Below, in pieces: positions 32,312 through 41,773 of a DNA stretch of 64,000 nt (position 1 is its first letter; each line of letters starts with the position of its first letter). Under the pieces are notes generated by a model that worked only from the letters and a program-made list of their open reading frames with translations, did no database searches and was not told the origin of the DNA. The position numbers and the translations under genes are program-made. This DNA comes from Clostridia bacterium (lineage in GTDB: Bacteria > Bacillota > Clostridia > TANB77 > CAG-508). The DNA is taken from positions 531,898 to 595,897 of the forward strand of contig JAFXPH010000002.1 of the NCBI GenBank assembly GCA_017528085.1, in the 5' to 3' direction.

Positions 32312-33664
32312 TTAGAATCCATATGCTGAGAATAAGAAACCACCCATGTATAATTGGATACATGGAACTAGTACGACGCATACGAAGAATACTAAAACAA
32401 TACCAACAACAGAATATGTTACTTCTGGTAGTAATTTAATAATTTTCTCCATAGCTAAGTCGATATCTGTTTCCATATAGACTAATAATTTATTCATCAT
32501 TTCTGTTAAGTCTGTTTGCATACCAATGTTAAGCATCTCATAAATCATAGGGCTACCAAATGTTGAATTTGCGAATGGTTCAATCCATGATTGACCTACG
32601 AATATATTGTTAATTGCTGTTTCTATCATGGCCAGCATAACAGAGTTTTTACATACGTTCTTACTTACTTCCAGAGAATCTTGAATTCTCATACCATTTT
32701 CTAGGTTTAATGTCATGTTTTTCATTAATCTATCAAAGTCCAGTGAATATATTAATGTTCCGAAAATTGGCATTTTATATTTGAAATGGTCGAAGTTATA
32801 TCTACCTTGCGGAGTACTAATATAAGTAAAGAATGCAACTAAGAGACCTACTATTAATCCTACAGGTATGAACCAATACTTCATAACTAAATCAACGAAT
32901 GCAGCGAATTGAAGAGTTAATTTTGGAAGTGAATCTTTTGATCCTAATGAATCAAATAAGTTTTGAATCATTGGAACACCTATGATTACCGCAATAATTA
33001 ACAATGCCCAAATACCAATAAACATACCTAAGTTAGGTAATAGAATTTTCTTTAATTTTCTTTTTAAGGCATCACTCTCATCAAGGTATCTAACGGCTTG
33101 CTCTAGTGATAATTCCAAAGAACCAGATAGTTCTCCTACTTTTATCATGTTAATGTATATGAACGGAAATACATTATCATAGTATTCCATAGTCTTATAC
33201 ATATAATCACCGGCCTCAACACCTGATAGAATATCTTCTAATATGTATTTAAGCTTATTATTCTCTGTTGCTTGAATAACAGTTTTAAGTGCATGAATAT
33301 TATTGAAACTAGCTTTCTTTAGTAGATAGAAGTTTTGAGTAAATACTCTTATGTCCCTTTCTGTTATCTTTTCAGAAGTAATATTCATCGCAAACTTATT
33401 AATTGCATCAATTGGAGAATCTTTAGTTTTTTTCATTACTCCAGCTGTACCTTTAAGCTTGTTCTCTTCAGATATTTTGATATTTTTTCTTTTCTTATGT
33501 GGTTGTGAACTAGTAACGTTTAAAGTTACTGCTTGTTGTAATGATATAGGTGTAAATCCATTTCTTTTTAGTTTCTTGATACAACCTTCTTTTGTTGCAT
33601 CTTGAATAGTTCCTTTAACTAACTTTTGTTGAGGACTTACTGCCTTATACTCATAAGTTGGCAT
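32312..33664 (-). CDS. pilC: Type IV pilus inner-membrane platform protein PilC
   Basis: 450 aa. PilC is the membrane platform through which the PilB and PilT motors extrude and retract the pilus. The N-terminus MPTYEYKAVSPQQKLVKGTI is the PilC/GspF signature. Two T2SSF domains follow (about 105-230 and 300-425) with three membrane spans (about 212-234, 262-284 and 420-445). VGELSGSLELSLEQAVRYL is the conserved domain 1 motif. The second Gly-Glu-rich motif is less conserved (NIGMQTDLTEMMNKLLVYME). An insert of about 50 Lys-rich residues lies before domain 1. Last gene of the operon, AAGGAGG before the ATG. Confidence 0.93.
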   Translation of the reverse strand: MPTYEYKAVSPQQKLVKGTIQDATKEGCIKKLKRNGFTPISLQQAVTLNVTSSQPHKKRKNIKISEENKLKGTAGVMKKTKDSPIDAINKFAMNITSEKITERDIRVFTQNFYLLKKASFNNIHALKTVIQATENNKLKYILEDILSGVEAGDYMYKTMEYYDNVFPFIYINMIKVGELSGSLELSLEQAVRYLDESDALKRKLKKILLPNLGMFIGIWALLIIAVIIGVPMIQNLFDSLGSKDSLPKLTLQFAAFVDLVMKYWFIPVGLIVGLLVAFFTYISTPQGRYNFDHFKYKMPIFGTLIYSLDFDRLMKNMTLNLENGMRIQDSLEVSKNVCKNSVMLAMIETAINNIFVGQSWIEPFANSTFGSPMIYEMLNIGMQTDLTEMMNKLLVYMETDIDLAMEKIIKLLPEVTYSVVGIVLVFFVCVVLVPCIQLYMGGFLFSAYGF

Positions 33665-33678
33665 TACTTACCTCCTTT

Positions 33679-34836
33679 TTATTTATCTTCTTCCATTGTG
33701 AATCCTTCTCCTAAATCATCATCTGAAGAAGAATCATTTCCCATCTTTAATTTTGTTTGGCTTATGATTCTTGAGAATGTCTCATAGTTTTTCTCTTCTA
33801 ATTGCATCTTACATGTATCTAAGTCTAAATCACCTTGAACATATAGTTTTGCAAGTGAATTCATAAGACCAACACTACCCTTTTCTAAGTTACTTTGGAT
33901 AGCATCTTCAATTTCTGATAAACTGAATTTTTCTTTTCTTATACATGCAGAAACTGTATTATCAACTACCATTACTTCTGGTACTAATACTAGTTTTGTT
34001 CCATCTGCACTTCTTAATAATCTTTGTGATATAACAAGTTTTAATAAACCTGATAGCAAGTTTTTGATTTGTGCTTGATCATGAACTTCATAGAAGTTTA
34101 ACATTCTGTCTACAGTCTCAGCACAAGATTTTGTGTGTAATGTTCCAATTACCAAGTGTCCAGACTCTGCCATATCTATAGCAGCTTCCATAGTCTTCTT
34201 ATCACGAATCTCACCGATTACTAAAACATCACAGTCCTCTCTTAAGGCGTTCATAACACCAATTCTATATTCTAAAACGTCTTTTCCAGGTCCTACTTCT
34301 TTTTGAACTATAATTGATTTCTTACTTGTATGTTTATACTCTATCGGACTTTCTAGACATAGTATCTTTCTATTTTGAGTTTGGTTTATGTGATCAACTA
34401 ATGATGATAGTGTAGTTGATTTACCAGAGTTTGTCTTACCTGTAATTAGCATAAGACCTTGTGGTAAGTATGTCATTCTTCTTACGATATCTGGTACACC
34501 TAATGATTCATATGGTGGTAATTCATTCTTGATAAGACGCATTGTAAATACTGGTATATCATCAGAGAATGAACAGTTTACTCTTAGACGTAAATCCTTA
34601 TACACTAGTGATGTATCAAGTCTTCTGTTTTCCTTATATTCTTGATCTTTTTCAACGTTTCCTTGAATTATGTATTCATATATTTCATATAAATCATTCT
34701 CTTCAAGTGGATCTACATCCTCTAGTTCTGTAAGTTTTCTAGATATTCTTAGTATTGGTTTTAGGCCAAATAAAAAGTGAATATCTGATGCATCTCTCTT
34801 CCTTGCTTCTTCAATAATGTGTTCAACAAGTAACAT
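33679..34836 (-). CDS. pilT: Type IV pilus retraction ATPase PilT
   Basis: 385 aa hexameric ATPase that depolymerises the pilus, powering twitching and DNA uptake. Walker A is GKTNSGKST (about 138-146), followed by the Asp box LESPIEYKH, Walker B VLVIGEIRDKKT and the His box SGHLVIGTLHTKS. The C-terminal part is divergent: the AIRNLIRE retraction motif of canonical PilT is not evident, and the tail ends in acidic residues (SSSDDDLGEGFTMEEDK). It follows pilB by 24 bp with GGAGG before the ATG. PilT rather than a second PilB is favoured by length and by the lack of a zinc tetracysteine. Confidence 0.9.
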   Translation of the reverse strand: MLLVEHIIEEARKRDASDIHFLFGLKPILRISRKLTELEDVDPLEENDLYEIYEYIIQGNVEKDQEYKENRRLDTSLVYKDLRLRVNCSFSDDIPVFTMRLIKNELPPYESLGVPDIVRRMTYLPQGLMLITGKTNSGKSTTLSSLVDHINQTQNRKILCLESPIEYKHTSKKSIIVQKEVGPGKDVLEYRIGVMNALREDCDVLVIGEIRDKKTMEAAIDMAESGHLVIGTLHTKSCAETVDRMLNFYEVHDQAQIKNLLSGLLKLVISQRLLRSADGTKLVLVPEVMVVDNTVSACIRKEKFSLSEIEDAIQSNLEKGSVGLMNSLAKLYVQGDLDLDTCKMQLEEKNYETFSRIISQTKLKMGNDSSSDDDLGEGFTMEEDK

Positions 34837-34860
34837 TTTTTAATACCTCCATTTTCATCT

Positions 34861-36495
34861 TTAGTATAATGCTAATTTTTTATTTACTTCGTTTAAAGTT
34901 AATTTACCATCTACTACTTTCTTTAAAGCATCAATATGAAGTGGTAAATATCCTTCTGATAATGCGATTTCTCTAATTTTGATACTTGATGCACCATCAG
35001 CCATAGCAGCTTTTATTGCATCTGTTATTTCTAATATTTCAAATACACCAAGTCTTCCTCTAAATCCTGTTTGGTTACATTCTTTACAACCTTTAGGTTC
35101 ATATGTGAATTTACCTGTAAAGTCAACTTTTTGTCCATATTTAGCAAGCATTTCTGTTATTATCTTTTTCTCTTCAGCTGTAAATGGTCTCTTTTCACCA
35201 CATTCTGGACAAATTGTTCTAACTAGTCTTTGTGAAATGGCTGTTGCTAAAGTAGATGCAATATCATACTCCGTTACACCCATTTTCTTAAGTCTTGTTA
35301 CAACCTCTACTGCATTAATAGTGTGTATTGTTGATAAAACATAGTGACCTGTTTGACCTGCTTGGAAAGCAATTTCTGCTGTCTCAAGATCACGAATCTC
35401 TCCTAAAAGAATAACGTCAGGGTCTTGTCTTAAGATAGTTCTTAAAGCATCAGCAAATGATTGCTTTGCATCAACCTCAATTTGGTTGATACCACTAACA
35501 CGAATTTCAACTGGGTCTTCAACAGTTGTAATGTTTATTTCTGGTTTGTTTAGGTAATCTAAAATACTGTATAGAGTTGTTGTTTTACCTTCACCAGTTG
35601 GAGCAGCTATAATTGTAATACTGTTCTTTTTATCAAAACATTTATGTAGGATTCCATCATCATTTGGGAAACCTAAATCAAATATATTTCTAATTCCTGA
35701 ATTTTTCTTTAAAAGTCTCAAACAGAACTTCTCACCATGTATTGTTTTTTGTGAAGAAGCACGGATGTTAAAGTCTTCATAAATAACAATTCTACCATCT
35801 TGGTTCTCTTGTTTTTCTTGGTGCATGTTTGATATAGCTTTTAATCTACCAACAAGTTGTGCTTGTTTTGATTTTTCTAAGTTTGCTACTGTAATCAAAT
35901 CACCGTCAATTCTGTATCTTACTCTAACTGAGTTTTCCATAGGTTCAATGTGAACGTCAGATGCTCTCTTGTCCATAGCTGTTTTCATTATTGTATCAAC
36001 TAATGAAGTGATATCTGTATTAGTTCTAATCTCTCCCTCACCCTCAGATCTACCTTCAAGTGATCTTAGTACTTGCTCTATATTTGATTCGAAAGTAAGA
36101 TATTTTTCCATAACTAGACCTTTTGTCATAAGTAAAAGTCTAATTTGTTCAATTGATTTTTTATTTGCAGTATCTGCAAAACAAACCAACATCTTTTTCC
36201 CTTCTATAACAAAAGGAACAGCAGAACAAGTCTTACAAACATCTAGTGATACATATTGTCTTACATCAATTTTTACTGTTTCTCTTGTAAGAAGCATTAC
36301 TTTCTCATCTAATATTTCACCCATCGCTTTGATAAGCTCTGTTTGGTTACATAGTCCTAAAACATTTAATATATCTCCTATTTTTTTGTTAGGATGATTT
36401 TTTTGATATTCTATGGCCTTTTCTATATCCTCTTGTGTAGCAACCCCTCTTTTAATTAATTCAATTCCTAAAGGAGCTTTATTCTTTCCTGCCAT
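34861..36495 (-). CDS. pilB: Type IV pilus assembly ATPase PilB
   Basis: 544 aa hexameric motor for pilus extension. The N-terminal GspE_N domain (GIELIKRGVATQEDIEKAIEYQ) is followed by the ATPase core at about 165-500. Walker A reads APTGEGKTTTLYS, with Ala instead of the first Gly of GxxxxGKT. The Asp box VEDPVEIRV, Walker B VILLGEIRDLETAEIAFQA and the His box TGHYVLSTIHT are normal. The zinc tetracysteine is CPECGE...CKECNQTGF (about 420-465). AGGAGG precedes the ATG. Confidence 0.94.
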   Translation of the reverse strand: MAGKNKAPLGIELIKRGVATQEDIEKAIEYQKNHPNKKIGDILNVLGLCNQTELIKAMGEILDEKVMLLTRETVKIDVRQYVSLDVCKTCSAVPFVIEGKKMLVCFADTANKKSIEQIRLLLMTKGLVMEKYLTFESNIEQVLRSLEGRSEGEGEIRTNTDITSLVDTIMKTAMDKRASDVHIEPMENSVRVRYRIDGDLITVANLEKSKQAQLVGRLKAISNMHQEKQENQDGRIVIYEDFNIRASSQKTIHGEKFCLRLLKKNSGIRNIFDLGFPNDDGILHKCFDKKNSITIIAAPTGEGKTTTLYSILDYLNKPEINITTVEDPVEIRVSGINQIEVDAKQSFADALRTILRQDPDVILLGEIRDLETAEIAFQAGQTGHYVLSTIHTINAVEVVTRLKKMGVTEYDIASTLATAISQRLVRTICPECGEKRPFTAEEKKIITEMLAKYGQKVDFTGKFTYEPKGCKECNQTGFRGRLGVFEILEITDAIKAAMADGASSIKIREIALSEGYLPLHIDALKKVVDGKLTLNEVNKKLALY

Positions 36496-36519
36496 TAATT
36501 ATATCCTCCTATTTTATCT

Positions 36520-37584
36520 TTAGTTAATAACATGTGTTAATATATTATATGATGTGCCATAACTATTATATGGTACCCATCTTCCTGCAACATGATCTCC
36601 TAGAATGTTATTAATTGTAGAACTTTCATCTACTGTTAACAGTCCTAATTTATCACTACTATCATTTGATCTTACTACATTTATTGTTTTTACTTCCCTA
36701 TCTGTATTTAAATATCCATATTTTACCTTATAATTTGGTGATGGTCCTACAACTTCACAAGCAGGAATCCATATATACATATTTTGTCTTGCTCTAGTAC
36801 TACTAATATCTAGTTCACCATCTGCATTAAACTCTGGCGTAAATGTATCTGTCGTAACAACCATATATGCTGCTCTAATACCATCTTCATCATAATTATA
36901 CCAAGATGGATCTGTAGGTGTTACTTTAGTAAATGTTGTGCCACTAAGACTATTTGTTTTTTTAAGGAAAGTAACTTCAACCAATCCTGTTATGTCCCTA
37001 CTTGATAAATCAGTTTTTGGAAGATTATTTCGCTTTTCTACTTTTTCTCTTCCCTTTACTGTAGTAAGTGCTACTTCTTTTGTTACTCCAGCAACATCAA
37101 ATTGTACCTTTACACTAATAGTTTTTACTAAATCGTATCCTTCTACTTCATTTGTACCGAAACTATTTTTAACTACACAATTTAATGTATAACCTCTAGG
37201 AATTTTAACTCCCAAAAACGATTGTGCTGAACCTACATTTGTATCACTAATTGTTTTTATAATATAAGTTCCATTTTCTGGTAATGCTGGTGTAGATGCA
37301 TCTCTTAAGAAGTAACAATAATCTGGATCAAGTGATGAAGTAAATTTTTTTAATTCATCAACTAATTGATCATAGTAGAACATGTCAATCTTCTCTACAA
37401 TTTGAGTAGCCACCCTAGTAGCACCTGATTTTCTAGTAACACTCTTGTTAGCGTTATTAATGTTAGTGTAAATACTAATAATAACGCCCATTGAAACTAG
37501 AATAATTGTAGATGCAACAACAATATCAATACCAGTTACACCCTTTTCACTTTTTAATTTCTTTTTAAATAATTTAAAATTCAT
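36520..37584 (-). CDS. Minor pseudopilin-like protein with large C-terminal domain
   Basis: 354 aa. After a basic leader (about 14 residues), EKG|VTGIDIVVASTIILVSMGVIISIY gives a prepilin-type cleavage site and a membrane helix (split here: KGVTGIDIVVAS and TIILVSMG). Position +5 of the mature helix is Asp where most pilins have Glu. The remaining roughly 310 residues are a beta-rich extracellular domain with several Asp/Thr-rich loops. It would be processed by the PilD encoded 13 bp upstream and may form the pilus tip or an initiation complex. Confidence 0.8.
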   Translation of the reverse strand: MNFKLFKKKLKSEKGVTGIDIVVASTIILVSMGVIISIYTNINNANKSVTRKSGATRVATQIVEKIDMFYYDQLVDELKKFTSSLDPDYCYFLRDASTPALPENGTYIIKTISDTNVGSAQSFLGVKIPRGYTLNCVVKNSFGTNEVEGYDLVKTISVKVQFDVAGVTKEVALTTVKGREKVEKRNNLPKTDLSSRDITGLVEVTFLKKTNSLSGTTFTKVTPTDPSWYNYDEDGIRAAYMVVTTDTFTPEFNADGELDISSTRARQNMYIWIPACEVVGPSPNYKVKYGYLNTDREVKTINVVRSNDSSDKLGLLTVDESSTINNILGDHVAGRWVPYNSYGTSYNILTHVIN

Positions 37585-37597
37585 CCTTTGTATTCCT

Positions 37598-38359
37598 TTA
37601 ATAATACATTATGAAATTCTTAAGAATTGTAGCCATAACAGTTACAATACCCAAGTAAAATATATATGGTATTTTTTCCTTTTTAATTATTTTTTGAACT
37701 AGAATTACAAAACCTGTAACTCCAAGAATACTCAAAAAGTATTTAATATCTTGAATAAAAATCAAAACATAAAGACTAAAAAGAAAAAAATCAGAAACAT
37801 ACTTATTCTTCTTTCTAATTAAGAAACTTAAGATTAGAACAAATAATCCGTATACCATCATATATATGCCATATCTATACATATTAGCAGGTTTTACTAC
37901 TATATATAGATACAAAATATATAGTAATTCCATAATAAAACCAAATACTAACACATTCTTTTGAAGTTTTCTATTTTCTTTGTCTATTCCAAGTATAATA
38001 GCAGTAGTTACATACATGAAAATAAAGTTAACTAAAGCTAATACCTGTATTAACGCAAAGAATGGATAGTTCATGTTAAATGACAAATATCCAACCAAAA
38101 AAACTATTCCAGAAAGAATTTCTAGTATCAAATATCTTGGTCTTATTGGCTCTTTACAATATCTACATTTTCCACCAAGAAAGATGTAACTAAAAATAGG
38201 AATCATATCTAGTGCTTCTAGTCTATGATTACATTTAGGGCAAAATGATCTTTCATGAGTGATATCTTTTTTTAGAGGTAATCTATATACAGCTAGTGTA
38301 AAGAAACTACCAAAAAATGTTCCCATTATAAAAATCATTATGCAAAAAAATGTATTCAT
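37598..38359 (-). CDS. pilD: Prepilin peptidase PilD, divergent active site
   Basis: 253 aa from the ATG at 38359 (MNTFFCIMIF), chosen because GGGGAAAT precedes it; the longer frame begins inside a hairpin. PilD removes the class III leader of pilins and N-methylates them. The methylase half has FGSFFTLAVYRLP and two zinc knuckles CPKC and CRYC (about 40-70). About six membrane spans follow. The first catalytic Asp lies in ILGIDKENRKLQKN, but the second motif, normally GxGD, reads KYVSD, with both glycines lost while the Asp remains. Activity is likely but not assured. It directly follows the major pilin gene. Confidence 0.85.
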   Translation of the reverse strand: MNTFFCIMIFIMGTFFGSFFTLAVYRLPLKKDITHERSFCPKCNHRLEALDMIPIFSYIFLGGKCRYCKEPIRPRYLILEILSGIVFLVGYLSFNMNYPFFALIQVLALVNFIFMYVTTAIILGIDKENRKLQKNVLVFGFIMELLYILYLYIVVKPANMYRYGIYMMVYGLFVLILSFLIRKKNKYVSDFFLFSLYVLIFIQDIKYFLSILGVTGFVILVQKIIKKEKIPYIFYLGIVTVMATILKNFIMYY

Positions 38360-38376
38360 ATTTCCCCTTTTTATCA

Positions 38377-38412
38377 ATATAGGCATATACATCATCATGC
38401 ATATGCCTATAT
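38377..38412 (-). other. Intercistronic hairpin between pilin and pilD genes
   Basis: Perfect 12-bp inverted repeat ATATAGGCATAT / ATATGCCTATAT with a 12-nt loop. No T tract follows, so it is not a simple terminator. It could protect the 3' end of a processed pilin mRNA. Confidence 0.7.
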
Positions 38413-38446
38413 GAAATTATTGTTATTTACTTAATACGTAAAGTTC

Positions 38447-38923
38447 CTATTTTAAAGTTGTTTTTGTAAATCCTGAAGGATTTGTGAAAGCTGTAGCAGC
38501 TTCTACTTTTTCAACAGTAACACTCTCTGTTGTTGGTTTTAAATCAACTACATATTTATTTCCATTTGTGTGTGTATACTGAATTTGTGCATCGTCTCCT
38601 GCAGCATTGATAAATACATCTACTTTACTTGCATTTGGAAATTCTTTTGACATTTTTGTAGAATTTTTTAATTCATTTACAATTGAAGATCTTCCTGTTG
38701 TATTTCCATATGTTGCATAGTAATTTGTTTGTACTGTAGTCATAGCCATTGAAACTTCATCTTTTACAGATGCAAGTTCTGTACTATTTACAGCATTATT
38801 TGCTTGAGATAAAACACCGTTATCTCCCATAACTAGTGATATAGATACACCAGCTAAGATTAATAGCACGATGATTGTAATAACAAGTGCTACTAATGTG
38901 ATACCTTTTTCTTGTTTAAACAT
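38447..38923 (-). CDS. Major type IV pilin-like protein
   Basis: 158 aa. A short basic leader MFKQEKG is cut before ITLVALVITIIVLLILAG, giving the conserved N-terminal pilin helix. Mature position +5 is Ala instead of the Glu typical of pilins, a form known from many gut Clostridia. The remainder is a small domain with Thr/Ser/Asn-rich surface and no cysteine pair. AAGGAGG before the ATG is the strongest ribosome binding site in the operon, as expected for the most abundant subunit. A stabilising hairpin follows downstream. Confidence 0.88.
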   Translation of the reverse strand: MFKQEKGITLVALVITIIVLLILAGVSISLVMGDNGVLSQANNAVNSTELASVKDEVSMAMTTVQTNYYATYGNTTGRSSIVNELKNSTKMSKEFPNASKVDVFINAAGDDAQIQYTHTNGNKYVVDLKPTTESVTVEKVEAATAFTNPSGFTKTTLK

Positions 38924-38994
38924 TTCTGTTCCTCCTTGTTTTTTTAAAATATTTGTATATATTTAAATATTAAATAAATATATCCTAAAATTAA

Positions 38995-39417
38995 TTATTT
39001 TGAACCAGATTTCTCAAAGAATGTTCCTTGAGATGCTGAAGTAGTATTTGTTGTTGTGTTTCCACCAACTCCTGCTACTGTTCCTGTTCCTTTTGTTAAT
39101 GAATTTGAATATAATTCATCATCTAGTTCTCTAAATGGATGGGCATTACCTTTGTCATATGATTTAGCGTATTCATAATTTTTTAAATCTGATTGCCCAA
39201 TTGCATAAGATTTTAATAAAGAACTAGTTCCTGCTTCTCTTGAAGAATTAATTTCTTCTATTGTAGCTGATGTATCTGAATCGGCTACATATTGAACTGA
39301 TTCTACAGCCTCTTGTGTTGGGTAATAATCATAAAAGAATACTGCTAAAGTAAGTAATATTACCACTGATAATAAGAAAAATATTAATAATTCTTTTACT
39401 ACAGTTCCTGCGTTCAT
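38995..39417 (-). CDS. Single-span membrane protein of the pilus operon, unknown
   Basis: 140 aa. One membrane helix (about residues 8-29) near the N-terminus and a Ser/Thr/Gly-rich extracytoplasmic region that looks disordered (GTGTVAGVGGNTTTNTTSAS). It is not a recognisable PilP. It lies between the PilO-like gene and the pilin, with GAAAGG before the ATG. It may be an alignment-complex protein that has replaced PilP in a monoderm, but this is inferred from position only. Confidence 0.65.
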   Translation of the reverse strand: MNAGTVVKELLIFFLLSVVILLTLAVFFYDYYPTQEAVESVQYVADSDTSATIEEINSSREAGTSSLLKSYAIGQSDLKNYEYAKSYDKGNAHPFRELDDELYSNSLTKGTGTVAGVGGNTTTNTTSASQGTFFEKSGSK

Positions 39418-39429
39418 TTTATTTCCTTT

Positions 39430-40134
39430 CTAACTATTTGAATCAACTGCGTTTATAATTTCGTTTGTTGCTTGAGCTGTGCTATTTGTTTCTTGGAAAG
39501 TACTTGCACTTACTGGAAGTTCTGTTGCTTTAAAGCAAGCTTTAACTTTCTTTTTTGCTTCTTCTGTTGGAATGTCATCTGGATAAATCTTCTCGATTTC
39601 TTCTTTTGAAACATTAATCATATTAAAATCTGAAAATTCAAATTTCATTCTATCATCATCTTCAACATCATATATAAATCCAACTAAATCTGCATAGTCA
39701 CCCATTCCTGTAAAAGTGATGTCGCACATTACATATTCATCAGATTGAGCTTCAATATTTGGTGATTTAGTAACATCTAATTGTAAAATAACATTTTGAT
39801 CAGATGCATAGTTTCCAATTATTGTCCATAAAAAGTCTAAATCATACAAATCTGTAGATTGAAGAGCAAGCTCCTTTTGAGAAGCTTCCATTGCTTCATA
39901 TTCAGCTTTTTTGTCTTTATAATTTTTAATTGAAGTTGCTAAATTTGCTTTTTCAGTTTCAAACAATACACCGTTTGTGTTATTCAATTTACCAACATTA
40001 GCTTCAAGCACCTTTTGTTCTTGTTCTAATCCTTCATAACTAGGAATCCTGAATTTTTCAAGACCATCAAATACCATAGTTACTCCGACGTAGATAAGCA
40101 TTGCTACTATAGCTACTATAATCAATTTTCTCAT
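39430..40134 (-). CDS. pilO: PilO-like alignment protein
   Basis: 234 aa. One N-terminal membrane span (about 3-24), a coiled coil (about 40-90, EQEQKVLEANVGKLNNTNG) and a C-terminal ferredoxin-like domain, the general PilO plan. Sequence identity to named PilO proteins cannot be judged, so the call rests on architecture and on its position next to PilM/PilN. The ATG overlaps the pilMN stop (ATGA). It ends in a Ser/Thr/Asn-rich tail. Confidence 0.72.
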   Translation of the reverse strand: MRKLIIVAIVAMLIYVGVTMVFDGLEKFRIPSYEGLEQEQKVLEANVGKLNNTNGVLFETEKANLATSIKNYKDKKAEYEAMEASQKELALQSTDLYDLDFLWTIIGNYASDQNVILQLDVTKSPNIEAQSDEYVMCDITFTGMGDYADLVGFIYDVEDDDRMKFEFSDFNMINVSKEEIEKIYPDDIPTEEAKKKVKACFKATELPVSASTFQETNSTAQATNEIINAVDSNS

Positions 40135-41750
40135 GGTAAATCTCCTTCTATTGTAACTTCGATAATGTCATCAGTTTTTATTCCACTAGTTGATTGAACA
40201 TTTACTAGTACTCCTTTTGTTCTTAATGAAGACATCAAGTAACCTAATTGTTCATATCTTCTAGAATCTGCTACAATTACAAAATGTTTATCATTTGGAT
40301 TAGTTATTGAAACAAGCTTAACATCTTGTGGACAATTGAACATTACTTGGCTTAACATGTTTGGTAATGCGTCTCTTGCAATAACTCTATTTGCATCTCC
40401 ACCTTGAATTTGTTCAGCAAGTTTTCTTAAGCTTTCCAATCTCATGTTGTAATTTGCTGTCTTATCATCAATAAACTTTTCTTGTGCTTTAATTTTTTCA
40501 ATTTCTAATTCACTAGCTTTAGTAGCTTGTATTACTTTATCATTCTTGTCCGCTATCTTACCTATAGTGAACAAGCTCATTGCTGCATATCCTACAATCA
40601 ATACTAAGAATACAGCACATATTCTTATCAATAATTTTTCTGAAACCGATACTCCTGTTTCTTCATTTCCAGTATCTGCTTTCTTAGATTTAATACCTAA
40701 TTTAGATAATAAACCTTTAACATTTAGCTCAACTGGAGGTTTTACTCCAAAATTAACTTCCTTATTTAATAATCCCATTCCGTTAAGTGCTAAAGCTATA
40801 GCAGAGTTAACTTCAATATATTCTTTTAATGGAACTTTTAATGAGTTAGTCTCTAAGAAATATGGTTTTAATAATTCACAGTCAATATTTGGTATATACT
40901 CTTGAAGATATAAATCTACATTGTTAATAATAGTACCACTACCTGTGATATAAACCTTATCTACATTTGTAAGTAAGCTTTCAATTATTTCCTTTAATTC
41001 TCTACCTATTGTATCTAATACAGGTGAAACGTCATTTGCATATTCGTTACCAGGTTGTCCAGCACCAACTGAATTTCCTTGAGAATATACTGTAACGTTT
41101 TTACATACTGCATAAGATTTTCTGTATGAGTTTTCTGTTTTCTCAATCTCTCCTAGTATTTGATTCATACCAGCTGATATAACATCAACTCTATATATTT
41201 GTCCTTCAACTACACTTGTAATTTGAGTTTGAGACTCAATATTTACAATAACAACGCTCTCATTATCTTTAATATCAATCAAGTTTGATACAGATGTTGA
41301 TACTGGTGTAATAGATCCAATCTTGTATCCTGTAAATGCTTTTGTTAAGTTGTTTAAGTCATCTTTATTTACAGCAACATGTAGTACCTTATACTTGTCT
41401 GAATTTTCTTTGCTGGCTGTTAATATAAATCTAGTATCTAATGCTTTTGCATTATATCCTTTTTCACCACATAGCAATTCAAAATCTATTTGAACTGAAT
41501 CTTTTATGTCTTTCTTTTCTAGCATTGAGAAGGCTTCAAAGTAATTGTATATTTCATTTGATACGTTTACATTTATTTGGTCATGCTCAGAATTTGTTTC
41601 CGAAATGATCTTTTTTAAGCTTGATATTAAATTCTCTTTTTCGTAGAACTCAACACTGAATGATTCTACCTTTATTACATCTTTGTCTTTTTTGAGCTTG
41701 GCATACTTAATTACCTTCTCATCGATAAAGATTCCTAAACTGCCGGCCAT
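40131..41750 (-). CDS. PilM-PilN fusion protein
   Basis: 539 aa. Residues 1-330 are an actin-like PilM/FtsA-type ATPase domain (SLGIFIDEKVIKYAKL, VVIVNIESQTQITSVVEGQIYRVDVISAG, KVYITGSGTIINNVDLYLQE). After a linker comes a membrane helix (about 376-395, LIRICAVFLVLIVGYAAMSL), a coiled coil and a small C-terminal domain (LVSITNPNDKHFVIVADSRRYEQLGYLMSSL) matching PilN. Canonical systems encode these as two proteins that bind through the PilN N-terminus; here they are one chain. It is the first gene of the pilus operon, and AGGAGAG precedes the ATG at 41750. Confidence 0.82.
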   Translation of the reverse strand: MAGSLGIFIDEKVIKYAKLKKDKDVIKVESFSVEFYEKENLISSLKKIISETNSEHDQINVNVSNEIYNYFEAFSMLEKKDIKDSVQIDFELLCGEKGYNAKALDTRFILTASKENSDKYKVLHVAVNKDDLNNLTKAFTGYKIGSITPVSTSVSNLIDIKDNESVVIVNIESQTQITSVVEGQIYRVDVISAGMNQILGEIEKTENSYRKSYAVCKNVTVYSQGNSVGAGQPGNEYANDVSPVLDTIGRELKEIIESLLTNVDKVYITGSGTIINNVDLYLQEYIPNIDCELLKPYFLETNSLKVPLKEYIEVNSAIALALNGMGLLNKEVNFGVKPPVELNVKGLLSKLGIKSKKADTGNEETGVSVSEKLLIRICAVFLVLIVGYAAMSLFTIGKIADKNDKVIQATKASELEIEKIKAQEKFIDDKTANYNMRLESLRKLAEQIQGGDANRVIARDALPNMLSQVMFNCPQDVKLVSITNPNDKHFVIVADSRRYEQLGYLMSSLRTKGVLVNVQSTSGIKTDDIIEVTIEGDLP

Positions 41751-41773
41751 AATCTCTCCTTTTAAACCAAAAT

